DNA of 43,303 nt from Verrucomicrobiota bacterium (GCA_023431185.1 JAEYXS010000088.1:1-43303), one strand, 5' to 3'. Positions 15,795 through 23,621 are shown, counted from the stretch's first letter. The notes: generated by a model from the letters alone, not told the origin. Program-made: numbers and translations.

Positions 15795-16175
15795 GAAGTG
15801 CGCGATGACTTCGATCTCCACGATCGCACCCTTCGGCAAGGCCGCCACCTGAATGGTCGAACGCGCCGGGAAATCGCCCGTGAAATACTTCGCGTAGATC
15901 TCGTTCATGCCGCCAAAATCCGCGAGGTTCGTCAGGAACACCGTACTCTTCACCACGTTGGTGAACGTCAGCCCTTGGTCATCCAAAATCGCCTTCACGT
16001 TCTGGAGCACGCGTTCCGTCTGCACTTTGATGTCCCCTTCCACGAGATTGCTCGTGGCCGGGTCGATCGGGATCTGGCCTGCGCAGAACAGCATTTCACC
16101 GACGCGGACAGCATGATTGTAAGGCCCCACCGCCGGAGCGGACTTGGCCGGTTTGACGATTTGTTTCGTTGCCAT
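15792..16175 (-). CDS. ridA: RidA family 2-iminobutanoate/2-iminopropanoate deaminase
   Basis: 127 residues, the normal RidA length. Features include APAVGPYNHAVRVGEMLFCAGQIPIDP near the N-terminus and FPARSTIQVAALPKGAIVEIEVIA at the C-terminus; the latter carries the conserved Arg that binds the substrate carboxylate and the Glu of the active site. RidA trimers hydrolyse reactive enamines/imines released by PLP enzymes such as threonine dehydratase, protecting branched-chain amino acid synthesis. It follows leuB by 14 bases on the same strand, which fits that role. It ends inside a heptad array and is followed by a terminator. Confidence 0.95.
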   Translation of the reverse strand: MATKQIVKPAKSAPAVGPYNHAVRVGEMLFCAGQIPIDPATSNLVEGDIKVQTERVLQNVKAILDDQGLTFTNVVKSTVFLTNLADFGGMNEIYAKYFTGDFPARSTIQVAALPKGAIVEIEVIAHF

Positions 16176-16189
16176 ATGATTTTAAAAAT

Positions 16190-17302
16190 TTAGATATTCG
16201 CCGCAACCGCATCACCCATCTGCGTCGTCCCTACCTTCTTCGCGTTCGGATCTGCCGCCGTGTAGATATCACCTGTGCGATAACCGGCCGCAATCGCCTT
16301 GCCCACCGCATTCTCGATGGCTGCCGCCGCCTCGTGCTGCTTGAACGAGTGACGCAACATCAACGCCGTGGAGAGGATTTGCGCGATAGGATTCGCCAGG
16401 TTCTTGCCCGCGATGTCCGGAGCCGTGCCACCCGCTGGCTCGTAGAAGCCGAACGTTTTGTCGCCGCTCGTGGCTCCGAGGCTCGCGCTTGGGAGCATGC
16501 CAAGCGAACCGGCCAGTGCCGCCGCTTCATCGCTCAGGATGTCACCGAACATGTTCTCGCACAGCATCACGTCGAACTGCGTGGGCTTGAGCATGAGCTG
16601 CATCGCGCCGTTGTCCACGAACATGTGCTCGAGCGCCACATCCGGGTAATTCTTGCTCACCTTCGTCACCACATCGCGCCAGAGCACGCCGTTTTCCAGG
16701 ACGTTCGCCTTGTCGATGCTCGTCACCTTTTTGCGACGGAGAGCCGCCGTGCGGAACGCCACATGCGCGATGCGCTCGATCTCAGACGTGGTATAAACCA
16801 TCGTATCGATGGCGCGCATCTGGCCGTTGCCGAGGTCTTCCGTTTTCTTCGGTTGACCGAAATACATGCCGCCCGTCAATTCACGCACCACCATGATGTC
16901 GAGACCGTCACCTTGGCGTTCCTTGCTCAAGGGGCACGCGTGGGAAAGCTCCTTGGGCAGCTTCACCGGACGCAGGTTCGCGAAGAGACCGAACTCCTTG
17001 CGCAAGCGCAGCAACGCCGCGCGTTCAGGACGTTCTTCCTTCGGGATCGTCGGATCGCGATCCGGCAGACCGACGGAGCCGAAGAGGATACAATCAGATT
17101 CCTTGCAAAGTGCGAGCGTCGCATCCGGCAACGCCTTGCCGGCGGCATCGATGCCGGCCCAGCCGACGGGCGCTTCCGTGATCTGGAACGCCACGGGAAA
17201 TTTCTTCTCCACTGCGCGGAGCACCTTGATGGCCTCCCGCATCACTTCCGGTCCGATACCGTCACCCGCCAACGCCGCAATCTTGAATGTCTGTAAAGTC
17301 AT
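16190..17302 (-). CDS. leuB: 3-isopropylmalate dehydrogenase
   Basis: 370 residues from the ATG at 17302 (MTLQTFKIAALAGDGIGPEV); the open frame offers nine more residues upstream without family support. It oxidatively decarboxylates 3-isopropylmalate in leucine biosynthesis using NAD+. Family marks are AGDGIGPEV, LRLRKEFGLFANLRP with its substrate-binding arginines, VRELTGGMYFG, and the metal site CENMFGDILSDEAAALAGSLG. The C-terminal GTAPDIAGKNLANPIA helps bind NAD. It leads a two-gene operon with ridA. Other leu genes are not in the window. Confidence 0.96.
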   Translation of the reverse strand: MTLQTFKIAALAGDGIGPEVMREAIKVLRAVEKKFPVAFQITEAPVGWAGIDAAGKALPDATLALCKESDCILFGSVGLPDRDPTIPKEERPERAALLRLRKEFGLFANLRPVKLPKELSHACPLSKERQGDGLDIMVVRELTGGMYFGQPKKTEDLGNGQMRAIDTMVYTTSEIERIAHVAFRTAALRRKKVTSIDKANVLENGVLWRDVVTKVSKNYPDVALEHMFVDNGAMQLMLKPTQFDVMLCENMFGDILSDEAAALAGSLGMLPSASLGATSGDKTFGFYEPAGGTAPDIAGKNLANPIAQILSTALMLRHSFKQHEAAAAIENAVGKAIAAGYRTGDIYTAADPNAKKVGTTQMGDAVAANI

Positions 17303-17367
17303 GGGCCGGGAGACTAGTACGGGAGGCATCCGGCGGGAAGTGAAAATTAACAGGAATTGGGGACGCC

Positions 17368-17841
17368 TTATTCCCCTTCGACCAGCATCTTGGCGTTCTT
17401 CTTGGGCACATCCAGCTTCTTCTTCGGGCGGAAGATCTCGTCGTATTTCAGCAACTGCTGGGCGGTCAGCTCGCTACGGATAAGCTCGCGCGTATGACGG
17501 ACTTCCTCGCGGAGATACGGAGCGATGCTGTCCGAGATCTGCTTAGTGCGCTTCTGGCTGTCGCCCATGATCTGCTCGATGCGCATCCGCTGCTCGGAGG
17601 TCAGCTCCAATTGCTGGCCAAACCGGGTCACGAAATCGTTCTTAACCTTGAGGGTATGCGGCGGATTGTTCGTGTTGATAACCGGCCGCTCCCAGACGCT
17701 CAAAGGATGCTTGGTCGATTCACCCGAGGCAACCACACCAGCAGGATTAGCCTGATGCATCCGGTTCACGAAGAGGCCACCGGTGATGATGCCGGCACCA
17801 AAAATCACAAGGGTAGCTAAGATGACCTTCCAAATGCTCAC
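17368..17841 (-). CDS. Membrane-anchored periplasmic LTxxQ protein (CnrX/Spy-like sensor)
   Basis: 157 residues from the GTG at 17841, chosen because it overlaps the upstream stop as GTGA and follows GGGAG at a good distance; a TTG one codon earlier is the alternative. A single N-terminal membrane helix (residues 3-25) anchors a helical periplasmic domain. That domain has two LTxxQ-type motifs, LTSEQ at 80-84 and LTAQQ at 125-129, spaced as in the helical hairpins of Spy, CpxP, ZraP and CnrX. It is third behind an ECF sigma and a small one-helix membrane protein, the order expected for an RseA/CnrY-type anti-sigma with a periplasmic sensor. The metal or stress sensed is unknown. Confidence 0.72.
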   Translation of the reverse strand: MSIWKVILATLVIFGAGIITGGLFVNRMHQANPAGVVASGESTKHPLSVWERPVINTNNPPHTLKVKNDFVTRFGQQLELTSEQRMRIEQIMGDSQKRTKQISDSIAPYLREEVRHTRELIRSELTAQQLLKYDEIFRPKKKLDVPKKNAKMLVEGE

Positions 17842-18140
17842 CAAACATCTCCCAAGTTATCCAGCGGCGCGAGCACCGTCAGCTCCAGGTCCGAGGATTG
17901 CAGTTGCGCCAGTTGCGCATCGTGCGATTGGAACGACCACACGCCGATCACCAGCATGACCGCCACGCATGGGGCGGCCGCCCGCCACAGGGCATGGCCC
18001 CACAGCGCCCACACATCCACCGGACGCAAGTCCTTGATGTGCGCCATGATACGCTTCTCGAAAGCGTACGGCACCGAGTCCGATGTCCCATGATGCCGCG
18101 CGGCGGCGATCAACTTCTGATTCAATTTGGCCGTATCCAT
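17838..18140 (-). CDS. Small one-helix membrane protein, putative anti-sigma factor
   Basis: 100 residues. A cytosolic N-terminal half (~45 residues, with YAFEKRIMAHIKDLRPVDVW) precedes one membrane helix (about 50-70, ALWRAAAPCVAVMLVIGVWSF) and a short periplasmic tail. This size and topology match CnrY-type minimal anti-sigma factors. It follows the ECF sigma gene by 41 bases and overlaps the LTxxQ gene by GTGA, implying coupled translation. No zinc (HxxxCxxC) motif is present. The role is inferred from context. Confidence 0.65.
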   Translation of the reverse strand: MDTAKLNQKLIAAARHHGTSDSVPYAFEKRIMAHIKDLRPVDVWALWGHALWRAAAPCVAVMLVIGVWSFQSHDAQLAQLQSSDLELTVLAPLDNLGDVW

Positions 18141-18181
18141 AAGCCTGCTACCCTGTCAGACGCACCTCAGTGCCTCCGGGG

Positions 18182-18766
18182 TTACAATTTCTTGTCCTTC
18201 ATCAGTTTTGTCAGCAACTTTTTCATCTCCGCGCGCGCCCGGAAGGCCCGCACCTTGACAAGCGGCACCGACCACCCGGTCAGGTCCGCGATCTCTTTCA
18301 CCGACCGATCCTCGATCTCCAGCAATGTGATGACCAGGCGGGCTGCGGGCGAAAGCTTCTCCAGCACCTTGTCCACCAGTTCCTTGGCCTCCCCGGCCTT
18401 CTCGCTGGCACCATCCGGGTCTTCCGCATGCCTTTCCAGCCAGTCATCCTCGGCATCGGTTATCTCCGTGAAACTGGTCTCCCGGTTCCGCTGATGTTCC
18501 CGGAGAAAATCGTAACAAGTCCGCACCGCCAGGCGCATCAACCAATGCTCAAAAGGTGCTTCGCCACGAAAGGAAGAGAGCTTCTGATACGCCTTCAAGA
18601 ACACCTCTTGCACGATGTCCTCCACCTCATCATCCCGGCGCGCATAACGGCGGGCGGTGGCGAAGACGCGCGGCTGATACTTCACGATCAATTGCTCGAA
18701 GCACGCCGTCTCGCCCCGCAATACTGCGGCTATCAATTCCGGATCAGTGGGTTCGTTCGGTGCCAC
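18182..18766 (-). CDS. ECF-type RNA polymerase sigma factor
   Basis: 194 residues. Region 2 includes FEQLIVKYQPRVFATARRYARR, then DEVEDIVQEVFLKAYQKLSSFRG and FEHWLMRLAVRTCYDFLREHQR. Region 4 includes LSPAARLVITLLEIEDRSVKEIADLTGWSVPLVKVRAFRARAEMKKLL. The acidic linker (DAEDDWLERHAEDPDGASEK) is normal for the class. It is first of three genes with a putative anti-sigma factor and an LTxxQ sensor downstream. Such operons usually autoregulate; I could not identify an AAC-type -35 with confidence upstream. Confidence 0.92.
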   Translation of the reverse strand: MAPNEPTDPELIAAVLRGETACFEQLIVKYQPRVFATARRYARRDDEVEDIVQEVFLKAYQKLSSFRGEAPFEHWLMRLAVRTCYDFLREHQRNRETSFTEITDAEDDWLERHAEDPDGASEKAGEAKELVDKVLEKLSPAARLVITLLEIEDRSVKEIADLTGWSVPLVKVRAFRARAEMKKLLTKLMKDKKL

Positions 18767-18900
18767 GCTAAGTTCGCTGGGTCCGTCACACGCTGTTCGT
18801 GAACTGTCCTACAGACGCATGGACAGACGGGCAGGATTCAAGAAATCACCCGCCAGTGCATATGCCCATCCTTGAAGGAGGAGACGGCCGCGCACAATAA

Positions 18901-18927
18901 CAAAAAGGCCGCCCGGAAAGGGCGGCC
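18901..18927 (-). terminator. Rho-independent terminator
   Basis: GGCCGCCC (18907-18914) pairs with GGGCGGCC (18920-18927) around a five-base loop. Read leftwards it is followed by TTTTTG, matching termination of the repeat protein gene that ends at 18949. Confidence 0.8.
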
Positions 18928-18948
18928 TTGGTTTTTACCGGTCAAATC

Positions 18949-19620
18949 TCATTCTGCCTTCGAACGGCGCGCCTGCCCGTCCTTGCCCCCGCGCTTGGCC
19001 ATCTCATTCATGCGGTCGAGCGCTTTCTCCTCCTCAGGAGTGAGCGTGCCTGCCGCTTTTTTCTTCTCCAGTTCCGTGCGGCGGGCCATGAACTGCTCAC
19101 GAAATTCCTTCATCTTCGTCTCCCGTTGCTCGGGCGGGAGGTTCTTGAACTCTTCGCGCCGTTTCTCGAAATCACCCGCTGCCGGGGCCTTGGCCTCGCG
19201 CTCCTTCATTACTTTCAGCTTCGCCTCGCGTTGCTCGGGCGTCAGCTTGTTAAACTCTTCCCGCTGCTTCAGCGCTTCGGGTGCCGACGGGCCTTCCTTG
19301 GCGAACTTCTCGCGGACCTCTTTCATCTTCGCCTCGCGCTGTTCCGGCGGGAGGGCCATGATCTCCTCGCGCAGCTTCTGCATCTCCGGGCTGTTCTTCA
19401 TGCGCTCGCGGATCTCCTTCATCCGCGCCTCGCGCTGCTCCGGTGGCAGCGCCTCCAGTTCCTTGCGGATCTGCTCGCGCGAAGGCAATGCTTCGGGTTT
19501 CGTCTCTTTGGCCACTGCTTCTTCACGCGGCTTCTGCGGCGCTTCTTGGGCACTCAACGCCGGGGCCATCACCAAGCCACCACTCAATATCACCAACAAA
19601 GCTCGTTTCATATACTTCAT
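18949..19620 (-). CDS. Secreted, highly charged protein built of L(P/T)PEQRE repeats
   Basis: 223 residues. A signal peptide (cleavage near LSAQ, residue 24) precedes a mature chain that is almost entirely Glu, Lys, Arg, Gln and Met in helices. LPPEQRE-type cores start at residues 58, 90, 126 and 161, with a weaker fifth (LTPEEEK) at 193. The spacing is 32-36, each followed by (A/T)KMKE-(I/V/F)RE-like heptads. The cores resemble the LTxxQ motif of Spy/CpxP periplasmic chaperones, repeated in tandem. It lies upstream of the ECF/LTxxQ operon in the same orientation and could be part of that envelope-stress regulon (inference). ATGs at 19620 and 19611 are both possible. Confidence 0.75.
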   Translation of the reverse strand: MKYMKRALLVILSGGLVMAPALSAQEAPQKPREEAVAKETKPEALPSREQIRKELEALPPEQREARMKEIRERMKNSPEMQKLREEIMALPPEQREAKMKEVREKFAKEGPSAPEALKQREEFNKLTPEQREAKLKVMKEREAKAPAAGDFEKRREEFKNLPPEQRETKMKEFREQFMARRTELEKKKAAGTLTPEEEKALDRMNEMAKRGGKDGQARRSKAE

Positions 19621-19807
19621 GATTTTGATTTTTTGACCGTCAGGAAGAAGTGACGTTCAAGCGGACGGATGGTTACACATCAAACAAAAGCGCGCGGATT
19701 ACCCGAATCTGCAGCAACGTTCGACCAGCAGAGAGGACACAAAAATGTTTCAAGGCCTCCATCCATTTGGACCGTTCTGCGGGATGTGGATAACTCATGC
19801 TCCAAGA

Positions 19808-20152
19808 CTATGGCTGCTGTTTTCTGCCAGTCACCCCGCATGCCCCCAGCCAGATGGCCAGCGCCCAACTGAACAACGCCGCCAAGGCCAACCCGCTTAC
19901 ATGCACCACGCCGAGCAGCACGCTCACCGAGGAGATGGAGATGCCGAGCGTATAAATGCCTGCGCCTTGAAACAGATACTCAATTAGGAACAATCCGAAG
20001 CCTAAGCCGATGACCGCCCAGCAGGCACAGCCCAGCAAACAAAGCACCCGCTTCAGGATGGGCCCGCGACCCGATGCCATCAACGCACCACAGCTGGAGC
20101 AGCTCTCAGCCGGAGCTTCCTTCGCCTGTCCGCATTGGGTGCAAGTCTGCAT
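19808..20152 (-). CDS. Small zinc-ribbon membrane protein
   Basis: 114 residues. The N-terminus has two CxxC pairs (CTQC at 4-7 and CSSC at 18-21), a zinc ribbon. Two or three membrane helices follow (ILKRVLCLLGCACWAVIGLGFGLFLIEYLF, then SVSVLLGVVHVSGLALAALFSWALAIWLGA). Similar zinc-ribbon membrane proteins are widespread and uncharacterised. It is monocistronic, with a repeat element (20234-20343) upstream. Confidence 0.65.
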   Translation of the reverse strand: MQTCTQCGQAKEAPAESCSSCGALMASGRGPILKRVLCLLGCACWAVIGLGFGLFLIEYLFQGAGIYTLGISISSVSVLLGVVHVSGLALAALFSWALAIWLGACGVTGRKQQP

Positions 20153-20233
20153 GCTGGTGTGACGAAACCGCCTTGCTTGTGCTTGGCTAAGAATCCCATG
20201 CTTGGACGAATCCCCGCAAGGTGATTATTCAGC

Positions 20234-20343
20234 GGAGCGCGGATTGTCCCTATCCGCAGCAGGGTCCGCATTTTACGGTAGCGATGGAATGTTTAAAGCC
20301 AGCGGTTAACTGAACGTTGCTGCAGGTTCGGACAACCCGCGCC
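20234..20343. repeat. REPIN/MITE-like inverted-repeat element (copy 2)
   Basis: Arms at 20234-20262 and 20316-20343 are inverted copies of the 30-base hairpin arm found at 1860-1889 and 2041-2070. The left arm keeps a GCGGAT/ATCCGC stem; the right arm keeps a GCGGGTT/AACCTGC stem with one wobble. The centre (53 bases) is unrelated to the centre of copy 1, so only the arms are conserved. It fills the divergent gap between the zinc-ribbon gene and the YkgJ-type gene. Confidence 0.7.
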
Positions 20344-20389
20344 CCCACCCGTACTTGCCCGTCCTTAAATTTCCCCTAACCTGCCCTCC

Positions 20390-20782
20390 ATGCCGGTTTT
20401 CTATGAATGCCAGCGCTGCACGGCCTGTTGTCGTTGGCCGGGCCAGGTGCGCATCACGGATGCCGAGATTAGCCGCATGGCGGCGCATCTCGGTTTGGAT
20501 GAGCACACCTTCATTCAGCGTTACACCAAGTTAAGAGGCGATCGTCAGGCTCTGGTATTGATGGACAAGCCAAATGGCGAGTGCATTTTCCTCAACGGCT
20601 CCAACTGCGAGGTGCAGCCGGTGAAGCCGCAGCAGTGTCGTGATTTTCCGAATCTCTGGAATTACCCGGGAGCAGAAAAGCTGTGCCGGGCCAAGCCATT
20701 GGATGTGAGCGTGGAGGAGTTTCGCCGCCGGGTAAGCGCGGCTACCGGACGACCGGAGGAGACTATTCCCGTTCAATCTTGA
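20390..20782 (+). CDS. YkgJ-family cysteine-cluster protein
   Basis: 130 residues. Conserved cysteines: C7, C10, C13 and C14 in YECQRCTACCRWPGQVRI, then GECIFLNGSNCEV and PQQCRDFPNLW. This pattern defines the YkgJ/UPF0153 family, predicted to bind zinc or an Fe-S cluster; function unknown. It converges on the H-box protein gene and overlaps it by 20 bases at the 3' ends. Confidence 0.85.
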   Translation: MPVFYECQRCTACCRWPGQVRITDAEISRMAAHLGLDEHTFIQRYTKLRGDRQALVLMDKPNGECIFLNGSNCEVQPVKPQQCRDFPNLWNYPGAEKLCRAKPLDVSVEEFRRRVSAATGRPEETIPVQS

Positions 20783-21017
20783 GCAGCTTCTCGAACTCAG
20801 TCGAAAAGGACTGCATCGACGTCGTGATCCTGGGCGGCTGGAGGGCGATCATCTCCAAAAAGCGTTCCGCCGACTCGGGCTTGCGTTTGACCAGTTCGGT
20901 CGCCGCGATGATCATCGAGAGGTAGTTATTGATGTCATGACGCATCTCCGACAGCTTGCTGTTGATTTCAGCAACCTGCTCTGGCGTAAGCGTTTGTGGT
21001 TCGGACGGCAACCCCAT
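20763..21017 (-). CDS. Stand-alone H-box (histidine-kinase dimerisation-like) protein
   Basis: 84 residues. KLSEMRHDINNYLSMIIAATELV (21-43) reads like the first helix of a HisKA-type dimerisation and phosphotransfer domain, with the candidate phosphoacceptor at H27. The second helix is amphipathic (TTSMQSFSTEFEKLLKI). There is no ATPase domain and no receiver in this frame, so it cannot autophosphorylate. It may be an Hpt- or Spo0B-like relay, or a regulator that binds a kinase. The ATG at 21017 is the only good start. The 3' end overlaps the YkgJ-type gene. Confidence 0.6.
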   Translation of the reverse strand: MGLPSEPQTLTPEQVAEINSKLSEMRHDINNYLSMIIAATELVKRKPESAERFLEMIALQPPRITTSMQSFSTEFEKLLKIERE

Positions 21018-21161
21018 GCGGCGATAATTGCAGACTTCCCCGACAAATCAAGCGGTTAAAAAGCAAGAAAAGTTAAGCTGCCTAAATGACTATTTTAAAT
21101 CCATAACAACTTGATTTTCAGCAAGATAGAATGAAATAACCTGAACTGTCTGTTTTGCCGT

Positions 21162-21190
21162 TTGACACCCCCCTCCCAGAAACCTAAAGT
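21162..21190 (+). promoter_or_regulatory. Sigma-70 promoter of rpsU
   Basis: TTGACA (21162-21167), a 17-base spacer and TAAAGT (21185-21190) form a near-consensus promoter. The transcript should begin near 21197, giving a ~64-base leader before the TTG start of rpsU. Confidence 0.7.
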
Positions 21191-21260
21191 TCGGCTCCAA
21201 TTTTTTGGCGCGCCCATGGTAAACCTAAAGGGTGCGCTGCCAGAGAGGATGTGAGTTAAG

Positions 21261-21458
21261 TTGACTGAGATTAAGCTCAAAAAAGGCGAGTCCGTCGAAA
21301 AGGCGCTCCGCCGTTTGAAAAAGAAGATCGACCGCGAGGGTACGCTCAAGGAGGTGCGCAATCACCGTCACTATGAGAAGCCCAGCGAACGCCGTCGTCG
21401 CAAGATGAAGGTCGCCCGCTTCTCGGCGATGCTAAGCGCTCGTTACGCCGATCTGTAA
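21261..21458 (+). CDS. rpsU: 30S ribosomal protein S21
   Basis: 65 residues of typical bS21 sequence: KLKKGESVEKALRRLKKKID followed by KEVRNHRHYEKPSERRRRK. It binds the 30S platform near the anti-Shine-Dalgarno helix. The start is TTG at 21261: an in-frame TGA lies three codons upstream, and no ATG or GTG alternative fits the family N-terminus. GAGAGGA lies somewhat far upstream (~11-14 bases), so initiation may be modest. It has its own promoter and terminator. Confidence 0.95.
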   Translation: MTEIKLKKGESVEKALRRLKKKIDREGTLKEVRNHRHYEKPSERRRRKMKVARFSAMLSARYADL

Positions 21459-21477
21459 GAGATTTAGGCTTTCCACC

Positions 21478-21514
21478 AGCCGGGTGCTGTGAATTCATAG
21501 CCCCCGGCTTTTTT
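21478..21514 (+). terminator. Rho-independent terminator of rpsU
   Basis: AGCCGGG (21478-21484) pairs with CCCGGCT (21503-21509), followed by TTTTT. The ATG of the next gene begins at 21515, directly after the U-tract. Confidence 0.8.
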
Positions 21515-22423
21515 ATGTACTCCCTGTCCACCTGCTGGAACTCGAACCGTCACACGGACGGACGCGCCATGCTCGCCGAAATCCGCGAGCTGGGCTTCGA
21601 GTATGCGGAATTGAGCCACGGCATCCGCATCAGCCTGCTACCCGGTATATTCGATGCCGTGGCCGCCGGGGAGATCAAGATCTCCAGCCTGCACAACTTC
21701 TGTCCCCTGCCCCTCGGCTACAATCAGCCGAACCCGAACATCTTCAAGTTCACGGCCTCGAAGGAACGCGAATGGGCCAATGCCCTCCGCTATTCTATCA
21801 AGACCATGGAGACCGCCGTAAAGGTGCAAGCCAAGGCCGTTGTCTTGCACTTCGGCCGACTGCCCTTGGGAGACGTGACGGATATGCTCAGCGAGGCCCT
21901 TAACGGCGGTGACGCGATCAGGCACGCCAAAATCATGGAAGCGCTCATGCTCGAGCGGGAACGGGTAAAGGACGCTCCGCAAGCCCGAGCCATCAAGCTG
22001 GTCAAAGAGCTGGCGGTCAAGGCGGCGGAACTGGACATCCGTCTCGGCCTGGAAATCCGGGAAGCGGTCGAGGAAATCCCGCTGGAGGGCGATTATCCGG
22101 CCATCTTGAACGAGTTCCCGCCGGAAACGGTCGGTTACTGGCATGACATCGGGCATGCCCAAATCAAGGCGAACTTGGGCCTGATCCATCATCGGGCGCA
22201 CTTGGAGACCGTTTCGTCGCGCCTGATCGGGTTTCATATCCACGATGTGGTGTTCCCGGACCAGGACCACCGGGCTCCTGGCACGGGCAGCATCGACTTC
22301 AAGGGGCTGGCCGGTTATGCTGCCGGGGACAAAATCAAAGTGATGGAGCTGAACCCCTCCGTGACCGTGGATGAAGTGAAGACCGGGTTTGAGTTTTTGA
22401 AATCAGTGTGGGGACCGAATTGA
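21515..22423 (+). CDS. Sugar phosphate isomerase/epimerase (TIM barrel)
   Basis: 302 residues, AP-endonuclease-2/xylose-isomerase-like fold. Metal-site phrases are visible along the barrel: YAELSHGIRI, KISSLHNFCPLP, AVVLHFGRLPLGD, LGLEIREAVEEIP, GYWHDIGHAQIK and FHIHDVVFPDQDHR. These provide the usual Glu, Asp and His ligands. Substrate unknown; the family includes hexulose and inosose isomerases. The ATG at 21515 follows the rpsU terminator U-tract directly and has no Shine-Dalgarno, so expression may depend on read-through or a leaderless start. Its stop overlaps the next gene. Confidence 0.85.
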   Translation: MYSLSTCWNSNRHTDGRAMLAEIRELGFEYAELSHGIRISLLPGIFDAVAAGEIKISSLHNFCPLPLGYNQPNPNIFKFTASKEREWANALRYSIKTMETAVKVQAKAVVLHFGRLPLGDVTDMLSEALNGGDAIRHAKIMEALMLERERVKDAPQARAIKLVKELAVKAAELDIRLGLEIREAVEEIPLEGDYPAILNEFPPETVGYWHDIGHAQIKANLGLIHHRAHLETVSSRLIGFHIHDVVFPDQDHRAPGTGSIDFKGLAGYAAGDKIKVMELNPSVTVDEVKTGFEFLKSVWGPN

Positions 22424-23508
22424 ACAAAGGCAGCAGCAGCAAGTGGCGCCAGCTCTGGTGGCGGCTGCTCATCTGCGCAGCGCTGATGCTGTGGATCTTT
22501 CATGGCATCTTCATGCAGGAAGGCCGCCAATCGGTGACCGCTGCCGGAGGCAACTGGGAATCTCTCTCCCGTTCCGAGCAATGGCAGCAGGCCTGGCAAC
22601 ATGGCCCGATCGAACTGTGGAATGCCGTCCGGGTCGTCTCGCCCGTGGCTTTTCTGATCTCACTCGTGTTCATGGGGGCTACCATTCTGCTCGGCACCCT
22701 GCGCTGGCAGAAGTTGCTCCAGACGCAGGGGATCAGCCTGCCCTACAGCCGCACCCTCGAGATCTCGCTCGTGGCGCATTTCTTCAATTCCTTCCTGCTG
22801 GGCTCCACCGGGGGAGACCTCTTCAAGGCTTACTACGCCGCCCGGGAAACGCATCACCAGAAGACGGAGGCCGTCACCACGGTCTTTGCCGACCGCTTGA
22901 TTGGCCTGTTCTCCATGCTGCTCTTCGCCGCCATCATGCTGCTCTTCAATGTCGGTGCGTGGCTGGATAACCCGACCTTGGTGAGCTTCGGCGGTTTGAT
23001 CGCCGCCTTGTTCGCCGGTTCCGCAGTTTTCTGCTTCCTGGCTTTCTTCGGAGGCGTCTCCAAACGCTTCCCGCAAGTGCGCGAACTCCTCCGGCGACTG
23101 CCAAAAGCGGAGATTCTGGAACGCTCGCTCAATTCCTGCCGCCGGTTTGGCGAAAGCCCCAAGGACCTGCTGCTGGCGCTGGTCTATTCCATGGCGCTGA
23201 ACGCCTGCTGCGTCTTCCAAGTCTATGCAGTGGCCCAAGGGCTCTCGCTGACGATCGGCATGCAGGCCCTGCTGTTCATCGTACCCTCCATCATCTGTCT
23301 GTCGGCCATCCCCATCACCCCCTCGGGGTTGGGTGTGCGGGAGAACCTGTTCGTCCTGTTGCTGGCCGCCCCCCAGTTCGGCGTGCCAGATACGCAGGCT
23401 TTGACCCTGTCCCTATTGACCTACGCCGGGAGCCTCATCTGGAGCTTGATCGGGGGAGCCGTTTACCTTTCGTTCCGGGATAAACACCACCTTTCAGAAA
23501 CAGAATGA
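22420..23508 (+). CDS. Flippase-like integral membrane protein (LPG synthase TM-region family)
   Basis: About 362 residues from the TTG at 22420, which overlaps the preceding TGA (TTGA) and follows GGGGA by 5 bases; a GTG at 22408 is the alternative but lacks a ribosome site. Seven or eight hydrophobic helices are visible. Family marks are LRWQKLLQTQGI, HFFNSFLLGSTGGDLFKAYYA, TTVFADRLIGLFSMLLF and, near the C-terminus, ITPSGLGVRENLFVLLL. The family is the membrane domain of MprF and its stand-alone relatives, implicated in lipid flipping. Its substrate is unknown. Coupled translation with the epimerase hints at a shared envelope-glycan or lipid role (inference). Confidence 0.85.
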   Translation: MNKGSSSKWRQLWWRLLICAALMLWIFHGIFMQEGRQSVTAAGGNWESLSRSEQWQQAWQHGPIELWNAVRVVSPVAFLISLVFMGATILLGTLRWQKLLQTQGISLPYSRTLEISLVAHFFNSFLLGSTGGDLFKAYYAARETHHQKTEAVTTVFADRLIGLFSMLLFAAIMLLFNVGAWLDNPTLVSFGGLIAALFAGSAVFCFLAFFGGVSKRFPQVRELLRRLPKAEILERSLNSCRRFGESPKDLLLALVYSMALNACCVFQVYAVAQGLSLTIGMQALLFIVPSIICLSAIPITPSGLGVRENLFVLLLAAPQFGVPDTQALTLSLLTYAGSLIWSLIGGAVYLSFRDKHHLSETE

Positions 23509-23621
23509 ACAGCATAACTACCGATACCACAGTATTTTTCATCATTAATTGACGGAATGTCGTGCAAATCAACACGGGGGTGTTACTTTTTGACCGTCGC
23601 GACCCACGCGGCTATGTAACG

